DNA of 64,000 nucleotides. Source: Rothia sp035916755. Its GTDB lineage: Bacteria; Actinomycetota; Actinomycetes; Actinomycetales; Micrococcaceae. Position numbers and translations under genes: made by a program. This document shows, one piece after another, positions 33,372 through 40,705 of this stretch. Below the pieces are notes generated by a model. That model ran no database searches, was not told where the DNA came from, and was given only the letters and a program-made list of their open reading frames with translations. Position 1 is the first letter of the stretch. The number at the start of each line of letters is the position of its first letter. The stretch spans positions 195,967-259,966 of the forward strand of contig NZ_JAYWIX010000005.1 of the NCBI RefSeq assembly GCF_035916755.1. Reading direction: 5' to 3'.

Positions 33372-33457
33372 CGACTCCCTAGCGCCGGTACTAACCGGAT
33401 CAGGTTCGAGGGTCTGCGTGTGCACTCTCAGCGCCCCGTGTGGGCGCTCCCCTGTCG
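33372..33457 (-). promoter_or_regulatory. TPP riboswitch (THI element)
   Basis: On the minus strand the aptamer reads ACAGGGGAGC, a GCGCCC/GGGCGC stem, the invariant CTGAGAG, then ACCCTCGAACCTGATCCGG and GGTTAGTACCGGCGCTAGGGA. These are the conserved THI-box pieces that bind thiamine pyrophosphate. It precedes ykoE and represses ykoEDC when TPP is plentiful. Confidence 0.96.
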
Positions 33458-33641
33458 TTTCCGCCGTGGGCGGACGTTCCTTCTGAACGCCTTTGTAGTA
33501 TAGGCAGGTCAGCCCGGCAAAGAAAAGATACAAACTTTTATGACAGAAGCCGCTGCCAGCTGCCCACATTTACACAGTACTGATAGTGTTAGTGCCAGTA
33601 GCTCTCTGCAGAGCCTCTATCAGCTACCGAAAGGGAACCTC

Positions 33642-33905
33642 ATGAACCCCCTCATCAAAATCGCAGGAACCGCTGCCTCACTCGGCGGCGTTGCCCTGGC
33701 CAACAAGGTCCTGGGCGCAACCTGGACCAAGATTACCGGCAATGAGCCGCCCGCCAATAACCCCGACGACGATGAGCGCTGGCGCGACATCATCCTCTGG
33801 TCCCTCATCACCGGCCTGGTCGGCACCGTCATCAAGGTCAGCATCACCCGTGCCCAGCACAAGATTGAAGCAAAGGCCGGATCAGGCAACCAGGCTGAGG
33901 TCTAA
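33642..33905 (+). CDS. DUF4235 small membrane protein
   Basis: An 87-residue protein. ATG at 33642 is preferred (GAAAGGGA upstream); an in-frame extension back to 33540 has no coding character. It has two hydrophobic helices: IAGTAASLGGVALANKV near the N-terminus, then WRDIILWSLITGLVGTVIKV, joined by a short acidic loop with DDDERWRD. This is the DUF4235 layout, widespread in actinobacteria and of unknown function. It is monocistronic with a strong terminator 24 bases after the stop. Confidence 0.8.
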   Translation: MNPLIKIAGTAASLGGVALANKVLGATWTKITGNEPPANNPDDDERWRDIILWSLITGLVGTVIKVSITRAQHKIEAKAGSGNQAEV

Positions 33906-33928
33906 GCTCGGTCGGTAGTCCCGCCTGC

Positions 33929-33972
33929 AAGGCTGGCCCCGCTCAGTGGAGAGCGGGGCCAGCCTTTATTTT
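33929..33972 (+). terminator. Terminator of the DUF4235 gene
   Basis: A perfect 16-bp stem (33929-33944 with 33951-33966, six-base loop) is followed by TTATTTTTA on the plus strand. Confidence 0.92.
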
Positions 33973-34031
33973 TACCGTCATTTAACCGTTTCACAGGCTA
34001 CAAGTAGCAACCGGGCCGATAGCATATAGCC

Positions 34032-35339
34032 ATGACCACACCAGCACCCGGTAGCGCCACCGCTACCGCCCCTGCCTCCCGCTCCACCTTCTTCGCCTGG
34101 ACCCTGTGGGACGTGGGCAACGCCAGCTTCAACGCCATCATGACGACCTTCGTCTTCACGGTCTATCTCACCAGCTCCAGCTTTGGCAGCACCGAGCACA
34201 CCTCGGCCGTCCTCTCCGCCGGTCTCACCATCGCAGGTTTCTGCATCGCCCTACTCGCCCCGCTCTCGGGCCAGCGGGCCGATGTGACCGGCCGCCGCGG
34301 CCTCTGGCTGACCGTCAACAGCCTGCTCCTGGTGCTTCTAATGGCCCTGTGCTTCTTCGTAGCCCCCTCCCCCGACTACCTTATCTGGGGTGTGGCACTA
34401 CTGGCCCTGGGCAACCTGGTCAATGAGTTTGCCGTGGTCAACTACAATGCTATCCTGCCCACCATCTCCACCCGCGATACCATCGGCAAAATGAGCGGAA
34501 CAGGCTGGGCAGCTGGCTACTTTGGCGGTATCGTAGCCCTGCTCCTTGTACTCGTGGGATTCATCTCCCCCGGCCTGCTGGGCATTACGGAGGACGGCGC
34601 CCTCAACATCCGTGCCGTGGCCCTCTTCTCGGCAGCCTGGGCTCTGATTTTCTCCTTGCCCCTGATTCTCAAGGTGCACTCCCTGCCGCAAGCGGTGCGT
34701 TCGGATGCCCCCCGCACCGGCATTCTCGCCTCTTACAAACAGCTTCTCGCCACCGTCGTCAGGCTCTACCAGCAGGCACCAACGACCCTCTACTTCTTGG
34801 TGTCGTCCGCTGTTTTCCGCGACGGCCTCAACGGTATCTTTACCTTCGGCGGCGTCCTTGCGGCAGGTTCTTTCGGCTTTAGCACCAACCAGGTGATTAT
34901 CTTTGCCATCTTCGGCAATATCGTGGCAGGGGCAGGGGCCATGCTGGGCGGCTTCTTCGACGACCGTTTTGGCCCCAAACGCGTCATTATCTTCTCGCTG
35001 GTAGCCCTCATCACGGTAGCTGTCCCCCTACTGGTGTGGCCGTCCACCACCATGTTCTGGGTCTGCGGCCTCGCCCTGTGCGCCTTTGTCGGCCCGGCCC
35101 AGTCAGCGGCCCGGTCCTACCTGGGGCGCCTGGTTGAGGAGGGCCAGGAAGGTGAGATTTACGGGCTCTACTCCACCACCGGCCGCGCAGCCAGCTTTCT
35201 GGCCCCCGCCCTCTTCGGCGTCTTCGTCACCCTCATGGGCAGCCAAATCTGGGGCATCGTCGGCATCATTATCGTGCTCCTGGCAGGTCTGCTTCTGATG
35301 ATTCCTATCAAGGACCCGCAGGTGGCCGCAGGGAAGTAA
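34032..35339 (+). CDS. MFS transporter, UMF1/Atg22-like
   Basis: A 435-residue major facilitator of the UMF1 (Atg22-like) group. AWTLWDVGNASFNAIMTTFVFTVY in helix 1 and LLAPLSGQRADVTGRRGLW in the first cytoplasmic loop are its hallmarks. The relationship to yeast vacuolar amino-acid exporter Atg22 suggests small-metabolite export, but bacterial members are largely uncharacterised. No clear ribosome-binding site precedes the ATG. It is convergent with the HPrK-PqqD gene. Confidence 0.82.
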   Translation: MTTPAPGSATATAPASRSTFFAWTLWDVGNASFNAIMTTFVFTVYLTSSSFGSTEHTSAVLSAGLTIAGFCIALLAPLSGQRADVTGRRGLWLTVNSLLLVLLMALCFFVAPSPDYLIWGVALLALGNLVNEFAVVNYNAILPTISTRDTIGKMSGTGWAAGYFGGIVALLLVLVGFISPGLLGITEDGALNIRAVALFSAAWALIFSLPLILKVHSLPQAVRSDAPRTGILASYKQLLATVVRLYQQAPTTLYFLVSSAVFRDGLNGIFTFGGVLAAGSFGFSTNQVIIFAIFGNIVAGAGAMLGGFFDDRFGPKRVIIFSLVALITVAVPLLVWPSTTMFWVCGLALCAFVGPAQSAARSYLGRLVEEGQEGEIYGLYSTTGRAASFLAPALFGVFVTLMGSQIWGIVGIIIVLLAGLLLMIPIKDPQVAAGK

Positions 35340-35351
35340 GCCTTGACCGGG

Positions 35352-36554
35352 CTAGGTTCGGTTATCGGGGAGCAGGGCCTCATCAGGAGCATCAGGCTGG
35401 CCGATGACTTTGAGCATCTGCCCGTCAACCATGCCCCGCAGGGCCGTGTCAAAGTCAAGGCGGGCGATATCCCCGTAGAGCTCAATCATGGCCTCGTAAA
35501 TCTCGTCTGCACGCCGGGGGGTCTCTAAGCAAGACCAGATATCCCAACCGATGATAGAGATACGTGAGAGCCTGCCCGATGTAGTCAGTAAGAAGCTATC
35601 CCCAATTGCCAAGCCCTCAGTGCCGGGGGTCCGCTGGTAGAGCTTATCGCCACTTGTCCCACCCGTTACGGGTTCAGGGGCACACAGGTAGTCAAAATCT
35701 GGGGTGAGCGGCGGAAGACCTAGTCGCCCCGCAAGCAGGTCACGGAAGAAGGGAAGAGTCTCGGTAATTTCGCTGTAGGTCAGCTTGATAGCCCCGCCCA
35801 CCCGGTTCAGAAGTCGGGCTAGCTCCCCTAGCCCCTGGGGCATTTGCTGCACCCCAGAGGACTGCAGAACAATCGTAAAGAGGGCGTCATCGAGCGGCAG
35901 GCGTTCCCAGCTCACCGGCGCCTGCCCGGTCTTATCCCGGTCAAGAACCACCAGGTGCGAGAGGGTGTAGGTGCTGTCAGGCGCAGCGACTTTGAGCCCC
36001 CGCTGGGCTGGGTCGTACTGGACCTTTGGTGCGTTCTCCTCTTCGATCACCGAAAGGGGCTTGGGGTAGGGCATGATGCTCAGGTCATCAATGTTGACCA
36101 CGGCTGTTTCATCGCTGAGATAAGCAAGGGAAGTGCCCAGGACGCTGGCTGCGGTGGTCTTACCCGTACCAGAAGCTGCCACCAGGCCCACGGCTTGCCC
36201 GCTCTCGGCGTCACCTAAGACAGCAGCGTGCAAGAGGTGCTTGTTCCCCGCATGGGCTTTGAGCAGGTGCATGGTGACGTGCACCGTAAGACGCTCGGCG
36301 GCAAGTCCCTCGTCAAAGCTATCAATAGTGGTAGTTTCAAGGCCCTTGGGGTAGGCAGCTACCACGTCGGCGGCTGACCGCCGGGTCAGCACGACCAGAC
36401 GGACGTCCTCCGCATGGGCCTCCGTGAGAGGGTCAATAATCTGCGGGGTTAGGGAGCTCCAGGCACGCAGGGAGTCCTCCCAGAGCCGGTCCGACGCGTC
36501 CTCAAAGACCACCAGCACCGGAACATCAGCGGGGTGAAGCAACAGGCCGCGCAT
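35352..36554 (-). CDS. HPr kinase-like P-loop protein fused to a PqqD-like domain
   Basis: A 400-residue protein. Residues about 105-245 resemble the HPr kinase/phosphorylase nucleotide fold: a histidine-containing HAAVL strand, Walker A AASGTGKTT (126-134), and a Walker B-like LSDETAVVNID. Residues about 335-392 match the PqqD/RiPP-recognition fold: GWDIWSCLETPRRADEIYEAM, LDFDTALRGMVDG, MLKV. HPrK-like kinases and PqqD domains both occur in ribosomally made peptide pathways, where PqqD binds leader peptides. No canonical peptide-modifying enzyme lies beside it. It follows dcd by 10 bases (AAAGGAG inside the gap), so the two form an operon. Function unknown. Confidence 0.68.
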   Translation of the reverse strand: MRGLLLHPADVPVLVVFEDASDRLWEDSLRAWSSLTPQIIDPLTEAHAEDVRLVVLTRRSAADVVAAYPKGLETTTIDSFDEGLAAERLTVHVTMHLLKAHAGNKHLLHAAVLGDAESGQAVGLVAASGTGKTTAASVLGTSLAYLSDETAVVNIDDLSIMPYPKPLSVIEEENAPKVQYDPAQRGLKVAAPDSTYTLSHLVVLDRDKTGQAPVSWERLPLDDALFTIVLQSSGVQQMPQGLGELARLLNRVGGAIKLTYSEITETLPFFRDLLAGRLGLPPLTPDFDYLCAPEPVTGGTSGDKLYQRTPGTEGLAIGDSFLLTTSGRLSRISIIGWDIWSCLETPRRADEIYEAMIELYGDIARLDFDTALRGMVDGQMLKVIGQPDAPDEALLPDNRT

Positions 36555-36564
36555 GGGGGCTCCT

Positions 36565-37161
36565 TTAGCTGGTTGGGGTATCCGTGGGGATAAGAGTTTT
36601 ATGGAAGTTCAGGTAGCTGCGCGAGGCGGTGGGGCCGCGCTGGCCCTGGTAGCGGTTGCCGTAGGCTCCTGATCCGTAGGGGTACTCGGTTGCGCTGGTT
36701 AGCTGGAAGAAGCAAAGCTGGCCGACCTTAGAGCCGGGCCAGAGCATAATCGGCAAAGTCGCCATATTCGACAGTTCCAGGGTCACGTGGCCCGAGAACC
36801 CGGGGTCGATAAAACCAGCGGTGGAGTGGGTCAGCAGGCCCAGACGCCCCAGGGAGGACTTGCCCTCAAGTCGGGCAGCAATATTATCGGGCAGGGTCAC
36901 CTTCTCGTAAGTTGCGCCCAGCACGAATTCACCAGGGTGCAGAATGAAGGGCTCATCGGGTGCCACCTCTACCAGGCGGGTGAGGTCCTCCTGCTCCTGG
37001 GATGGGTCGATGTAGGGGTACTTGTGGTTGTCAAAGAGCCTGAAAAAGCGGTCAATACGCACGTCCACCGAGGCGGGCTGAATCATTGACGGGTCGTAGG
37101 GCTCTAGGGCAATTCGCCCGGCATCAATTTCTTTGCGGATATCCTGATCAGAAAATAGCAC
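36565..37161 (-). CDS. dcd: dCTP deaminase (probably bifunctional dCTP deaminase-dUTPase)
   Basis: A 198-residue enzyme converting dCTP to dUTP (or directly to dUMP in the actinobacterial bifunctional type) for thymidylate synthesis. The conserved GKSSLGRLGLLTHSTAGFID and GFSGHVTLELSN segments contain the catalytic glutamate (in HVTLE) and nucleotide contacts. The start is GTG with a weak ribosome-binding site. It is followed after 10 bases by the HPrK-PqqD gene, an unusual partner. Confidence 0.93.
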   Translation of the reverse strand: MLFSDQDIRKEIDAGRIALEPYDPSMIQPASVDVRIDRFFRLFDNHKYPYIDPSQEQEDLTRLVEVAPDEPFILHPGEFVLGATYEKVTLPDNIAARLEGKSSLGRLGLLTHSTAGFIDPGFSGHVTLELSNMATLPIMLWPGSKVGQLCFFQLTSATEYPYGSGAYGNRYQGQRGPTASRSYLNFHKTLIPTDTPTS

Positions 37162-37235
37162 ACTTCAAAAATACCGTACTCCCCTAGTCCAGTGCAGGCG
37201 CCCTACCGCAGACCTTCAAGAAAGAAGCAAAACGG

Positions 37236-37272
37236 CTGGCCCTCCGGCAGCGAAAGGCTGCCGGAGGGCCAG
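37236..37272 (-). terminator. Terminator of the small exported peptide gene
   Basis: A perfect 16-bp stem (37236-37251 with 37257-37272, GAAAG loop) begins nine bases after the peptide stop and is followed on the minus strand by CCGTTTTGCTTCTTTC. It separates the peptide from dcd. Confidence 0.88.
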
Positions 37273-37281
37273 AAAGGGGCA

Positions 37282-37488
37282 CTACCAAGGTGCTCGGTGA
37301 GGGTAGAGGAAGAAGCCTTCGGAGTTGTTATCCAGCACGTTGAGGGCGCCCTGGGTCATGGTGGGCAGGTCAACAACGTCATTGGGGGTGGAGGTTGCCG
37401 ATTCGGCTTGGGCGGGGTCGTAGGCGCCGGTGAAAAGGAGTAAGGACGCAGCAGCGCAGCTGGCGGCCCGACGGAAGGTGAGAGACAT
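37282..37488 (-). CDS. Small exported peptide of unknown function
   Basis: A 68-residue reading frame. Residues 1-28 look like a Sec signal peptide (FRRAASCAAASLLLFTG then AQA) leaving a 40-residue peptide without cysteine that ends in the aromatic GFFLYPHRAPW. Codon use matches the neighbouring genes (C- and G-ending), and a strong terminator follows directly, both supporting a real gene. There is no clear Shine-Dalgarno, so a leaderless transcript is possible. Within the peptide, Thr45, Gly47 and Asp53 show the spacing of a lasso precursor (Thr at -2, Gly at +1, Asp at +7), but no lasso protease or cyclase gene is near. It is divergent from the MauE-thioredoxin gene. Confidence 0.6.
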   Translation of the reverse strand: MSLTFRRAASCAAASLLLFTGAYDPAQAESATSTPNDVVDLPTMTQGALNVLDNNSEGFFLYPHRAPW

Positions 37489-37546
37489 GCGGGTGATTTC
37501 GTATGTGGCGTATGTGCCGTGACTAGGCTAAAAAGCTAACGTTACC

Positions 37547-37561
37547 TAGGGGCCACCCCTA
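37547..37561. promoter_or_regulatory. Operator-like palindrome TAGGGG-CCA-CCCCTA
   Basis: A perfect 6-3-6 inverted repeat 59-73 bases upstream of the small peptide start, where its promoter is expected. The arm orientation (AGG...CCT) recalls iron-box-type operators, but the match to a DtxR consensus is poor. Confidence 0.45.
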
Positions 37562-37599
37562 ACTGACTAAAAGTTGAGGGCAAGCTTAACGTTCGGTAC

Positions 37600-37615
37600 G
37601 TTACCGGCCGGTAAC
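37600..37615. promoter_or_regulatory. Operator-like palindrome GTTACCGGCCGGTAAC
   Basis: A perfect 16-bp palindrome near the middle of the 262-bp intergenic region between the divergent peptide and MauE-thioredoxin genes. Regulator unknown. Confidence 0.5.
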
Positions 37616-37712
37616 TACTACCCGGTACTCCTTGTTATGCCCGTTTTTTCTTTCTCTTGGGCCCGTGGCGTAGTGCACCCCCTGCATCGTGCTGAAGAAG
37701 CGTACCCTTAAA

Positions 37713-37726
37713 AAGATAATTATCTT
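37713..37726. promoter_or_regulatory. Operator-like palindrome AAGATAATTATCTT
   Basis: A perfect 14-bp AT-rich palindrome, 25-38 bases upstream of the MauE-thioredoxin start, in the position of a core promoter. The GATAATTATC core resembles half of a Fur-type box, but a full 19-bp box is not present. Confidence 0.5.
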
Positions 37727-37750
37727 ATTTCACTCGCATGAAAGCAGACT

Positions 37751-38854
37751 ATGACTCCCCTAGTACTATGCACGCTCATCATTATCGTGACGCTGGCTGT
37801 GAGCGGTTACGCCAAGGCTAAAGAGCCCTCCAGCACGGTTACCGCTATCGTCAATCTCAAGCTCGACCAGTGGCTGCCGGTTAAGCCGATTGCCCGTATC
37901 CTGCCCTGGGCAGAGCTGGCCCTGGCGGCCGTCCTTTTCTTTGCCCCCGGCATTATCCAGATCCTTGCGTCTCTAGCCGCCCTGCTGCTCTTTATTGGTT
38001 ACTGGGCCGTTATCGCTCGGGCTGTGGTCCAGGGCAATACCGCCAGCTGTAACTGTTTCGGGTCAGCATCAACCGCCCCCGTCTCGGTCTACACCCTGGT
38101 ACGCAATACTGCCCTGCTGCTGGCTGCCTGCGGCACCCTTATCGGGGCCCTGATCACCGGCGGTTCAGCCCTAACCATGCTCCTGGCCCTGGACGCCAAC
38201 GGTTGGCTCTGGATAATCGGTGCAGGCCTGGCCTCGCTGACCCTCTGGGCGATTTACCGCTCTGAGCTGGTTCCCGCTGCCGAGGAAGAGAAAGACGCAC
38301 CGGCCCTTGAATCGCCCGTAGATGAGGAGGGCGAGTACGTCCGCACCCCTATCCCCTTTGCGCCCCTCTACTACCCCCACGAGAACCGCTCCCTGCCTGC
38401 CGGCTCAGGCGAACAAACCAGCCTGCGTGACCTGGCCCTGCAGCAGGCCCGTGTGCTCTTCTTCGTCTCCCCCGGTTGCGGTCACTGCCACCAGGTCATC
38501 GGCAAGATTGACGAATGGCAGCAGCAGCTGCCCATGCTCGGCATTCACCCGGTCGTATCAAACGACTCCGATATCGACCGCTTCAGTTTCACCGGCGCTA
38601 TCCAGGCCTTTGTTGACCCCGGCTTTAAAACCCAGCGCATTTTCGGCAACGGCACCCCCAGCGCTGTCGCTCTCGGTACGGATGGCCTTCTAGCAGGCGG
38701 GCCGGTCTTCGGTGGCGGCAGAGTCATGAGCTTCGTCGAAGACATCATTGCTGAGATTAACGCTGACTACGAGAACCATGTAGAGGCAGATGCTGATGAG
38801 GACGACAGCCAACTCACCTCAGACTATGAAATCGTCGCGGATAACCGCCAGTAG
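37751..38854 (+). CDS. MauE/DoxX-like membrane protein fused to a thioredoxin domain
   Basis: A 367-residue envelope redox protein. Residues 1-170 form the MauE-type four- or five-helix domain with the paired cysteines Cys100 and Cys102 in SCNCFG. An acidic linker (about 172-225) leads to a thioredoxin-like domain with FFVSPGCGHCHQ (Cys243, Cys246) and a cis-proline-like TPSAVAL. MauE proteins are thought to pass electrons to exported thioredoxins for disulfide formation or repair, as in methylamine dehydrogenase maturation. No methylamine genes are here, so the client is unknown. It is divergent from the small exported peptide, with three palindromes between. Confidence 0.8.
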   Translation: MTPLVLCTLIIIVTLAVSGYAKAKEPSSTVTAIVNLKLDQWLPVKPIARILPWAELALAAVLFFAPGIIQILASLAALLLFIGYWAVIARAVVQGNTASCNCFGSASTAPVSVYTLVRNTALLLAACGTLIGALITGGSALTMLLALDANGWLWIIGAGLASLTLWAIYRSELVPAAEEEKDAPALESPVDEEGEYVRTPIPFAPLYYPHENRSLPAGSGEQTSLRDLALQQARVLFFVSPGCGHCHQVIGKIDEWQQQLPMLGIHPVVSNDSDIDRFSFTGAIQAFVDPGFKTQRIFGNGTPSAVALGTDGLLAGGPVFGGGRVMSFVEDIIAEINADYENHVEADADEDDSQLTSDYEIVADNRQ

Positions 38855-38886
38855 TTTCTAGGGCCTGTTCCTAGCAGATAGGCCAA

Positions 38887-38930
38887 GGCCCGGGGTTCCC
38901 CTGATATCAGGGGAACCCCGGGCCTTTCTT
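38887..38930 (+). terminator. Terminator after the MauE-thioredoxin gene (38-nt perfect palindrome)
   Basis: 38887-38924 is a perfect inverted repeat without mismatches, followed by TTTCTTT on the plus strand. It sits between convergent genes and probably serves both. Confidence 0.92.
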
Positions 38931-38948
38931 TAGCCTGTGAGCGCCTGG

Positions 38949-39644
38949 CTACAGAATATTGAACTGCTGCAGGGTCTCTTCGGGGAGGACGGCGGCAACT
39001 GCCAGGGCCAGCAGGAAGAGCAGGGAGATAACGCCCACGGTGGTGGACTTCCAGCCGGGGTGCAGCTCGTTGAAGGTCACTAGGCCGGGGTGTTGTTTGT
39101 TCATTTGGGTTACGTTGATGACCTGGTAGACGGTGGTCTGAGGAGCGATAGCGGTGGCGATAGCTCGCAGGGTTTTAGCGTCCCATATGCGCCCGTCAAG
39201 GCGGAAAACACGCTTGCCCTTAGCGTTCACGGCCCAGAGGGCAGGAACGCCCTTGTAGCGCAGGGCTGCCATGCCGGTCAGTTCTTTACCCGCTGCCTGG
39301 CGGGGGGTCAGACGCTCAGCGAAGATGGTCTGGGAAATCTCGCTGAGCTCGGCAGCCTGCCAGTCGAACAGCCGCCCGCTCAGTACGTGGGTTTCGGTTT
39401 TAACCACTATTTGGGGGCGCAGGGTGGAGTAGATAGCAAAGAGGGCGCCCAGGGTGATCAGGCCCAGAAGCACCATAAAGACCGGGGTGGGGCGCTTGGC
39501 CACCATGAACCAGATGCAGGCTAAAGCCAGCACACCCGCGGGCACGCCCGCGATGAGGCGGCGGTGGTAAGAGTTGATGCGGGGATGAAAAATCTTCGTG
39601 ACGGCCCCGTACTTATCGGGTACCTGGTGAGCGTGTTCTGCCAT
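38949..39644 (-). CDS. Membrane protein of unknown function (PH-like)
   Basis: A 231-residue protein with two helices near the N-terminus (IAGVPAGVLALACIWFMV and VFMVLLGLITLGALFAIYS), a central soluble domain with alternating strands (IVVKTETHVLSGRLFDWQAAELSEI...LRYKGVPALWAVNAKGKRVFRLDGRIWD), and a C-terminal helix (GVISLLFLLALAVAAVL). The arrangement resembles bacterial PH-domain membrane proteins. No function is known to me. It appears monocistronic and divergent from the 39709 gene. Confidence 0.65.
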   Translation of the reverse strand: MAEHAHQVPDKYGAVTKIFHPRINSYHRRLIAGVPAGVLALACIWFMVAKRPTPVFMVLLGLITLGALFAIYSTLRPQIVVKTETHVLSGRLFDWQAAELSEISQTIFAERLTPRQAAGKELTGMAALRYKGVPALWAVNAKGKRVFRLDGRIWDAKTLRAIATAIAPQTTVYQVINVTQMNKQHPGLVTFNELHPGWKSTTVGVISLLFLLALAVAAVLPEETLQQFNIL

Positions 39645-39696
39645 GGCTCTACTCTATCGGCAGTACCGCACAAACGGGGCTCAAGCGCGTGTGAGC

Positions 39697-39702
39697 TACA
39701 TT
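39697..39702 (+). promoter_or_regulatory. -10 element placing the 39709 start at the transcript 5' end
   Basis: TACATT lies seven bases before the GTG at 39709, so a transcript from it would start at or next to the initiation codon. The only Shine-Dalgarno-like string, AAAGGG, runs into the GTG and is too close to work normally. A leaderless mRNA is the simplest reading. Confidence 0.4.
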
Positions 39703-39708
39703 TAAAGG

Positions 39709-40692
39709 GTGCATTTTAGATCTTCAGTAGACCGTGTCTTAGCCTGGTGGTTGTTGGGCGTCCTTGCCGCGCTTCTTATCGCTCTTGCTTCTTTAGCCCT
39801 CATTAACCGTCTGGTCTACGGGCCGCAGGGACAGGTGCGGGCCTACTTCGCTGCGGTGCGAGAGGGGGACGGCTCTAGAGCCCTGGGTATCCTGGGTGCC
39901 CAGGTGCCTGACGCCAGCGCCGCTATGCTCGACGGGGACGCCTTGCGGTCGTCCTTCGCCGGTCTCAAGGACCTCTCAACGGGGGCAGTGACCGTGACCG
40001 ACGGTGGGGAACTCGCTACCGTTACCGTCACCTACACTCTTGAGGGGCATCCCGGGAGCACGGATTTCCACCTTCACAAAGTGGGCTCCCACTGGGGAGT
40101 CTTTGACCAGTGGCAGATTGAGGCCGGTGAACTGCCGACCGTGGAAATTACCTCGAATTCGGTGGAGGCCGCTGCCCTCAATAACACTAAGGTGGCGGTC
40201 GAGGGGGGATCTCGTGAGTTTGCGGTGCTCTACCCCGGCTCTTATACGGTCACCTATGAGTCGGCCCTTTATACCGCTGGGTCACAGACGATTGAGGTAA
40301 CAGCCCCCAGTAACGAACCAGCTACTCTTTCTCTCAGCCTCACACCGTCAGAGACAGCGGTGACCTCGGTTCAGCAACAGATCAAGACCTACCTTGATAC
40401 TTGCGCCGCGCAGAGCTCCCTCTACCCCACCGGCTGCCCCTTTGAGTACGACTTTTCAGGTCGAGTGGACGGCGATGTGACCTGGCTTGTCACCGAGTAC
40501 CCCCAGCCAGAGGTGACTTTGGCCGGGGGCAAATGGGCCCTGGGTAAGGGCAGTGGTGAGGCAGAAATTTCTTTTACCGAGCTTGACCTCTATACGGGCA
40601 AGACCCAGCAGGTCACCGAGACGGTTCCTTTTACCCTAGCTGGTTCGCTCTCTGCCAGCGGGGAGACTCTCATCTTTACCCCCGCTGGCTAA
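39709..40692 (+). CDS. Membrane-anchored extracytoplasmic protein of unknown function
   Basis: A 327-residue protein with a single N-terminal membrane helix (VLAWWLLGVLAALLIALASLALI, residues about 10-32) and a large beta-rich exterior. The first part (VRAYFAAVREGDGSRALGILG...) resembles small NTF2-like or DUF4878-type domains. The second part contains a Cys pair (TCAAQSSLYPTGC) that could form a disulfide. No catalytic motif is seen. It is convergent with the NHL-thioredoxin gene. Confidence 0.65.
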   Translation: MHFRSSVDRVLAWWLLGVLAALLIALASLALINRLVYGPQGQVRAYFAAVREGDGSRALGILGAQVPDASAAMLDGDALRSSFAGLKDLSTGAVTVTDGGELATVTVTYTLEGHPGSTDFHLHKVGSHWGVFDQWQIEAGELPTVEITSNSVEAAALNNTKVAVEGGSREFAVLYPGSYTVTYESALYTAGSQTIEVTAPSNEPATLSLSLTPSETAVTSVQQQIKTYLDTCAAQSSLYPTGCPFEYDFSGRVDGDVTWLVTEYPQPEVTLAGGKWALGKGSGEAEISFTELDLYTGKTQQVTETVPFTLAGSLSASGETLIFTPAG

Positions 40693-40705
40693 ACGTCCCT
40701 TTTGC

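Noticed and set aside
35352..38854. A complete lasso-peptide or other RiPP gene cluster
   Set aside because: There is a PqqD-like domain, a kinase-like domain and a small peptide, but no B2 protease, cyclase, radical-SAM or YcaO gene. Only the separate observations are reported.
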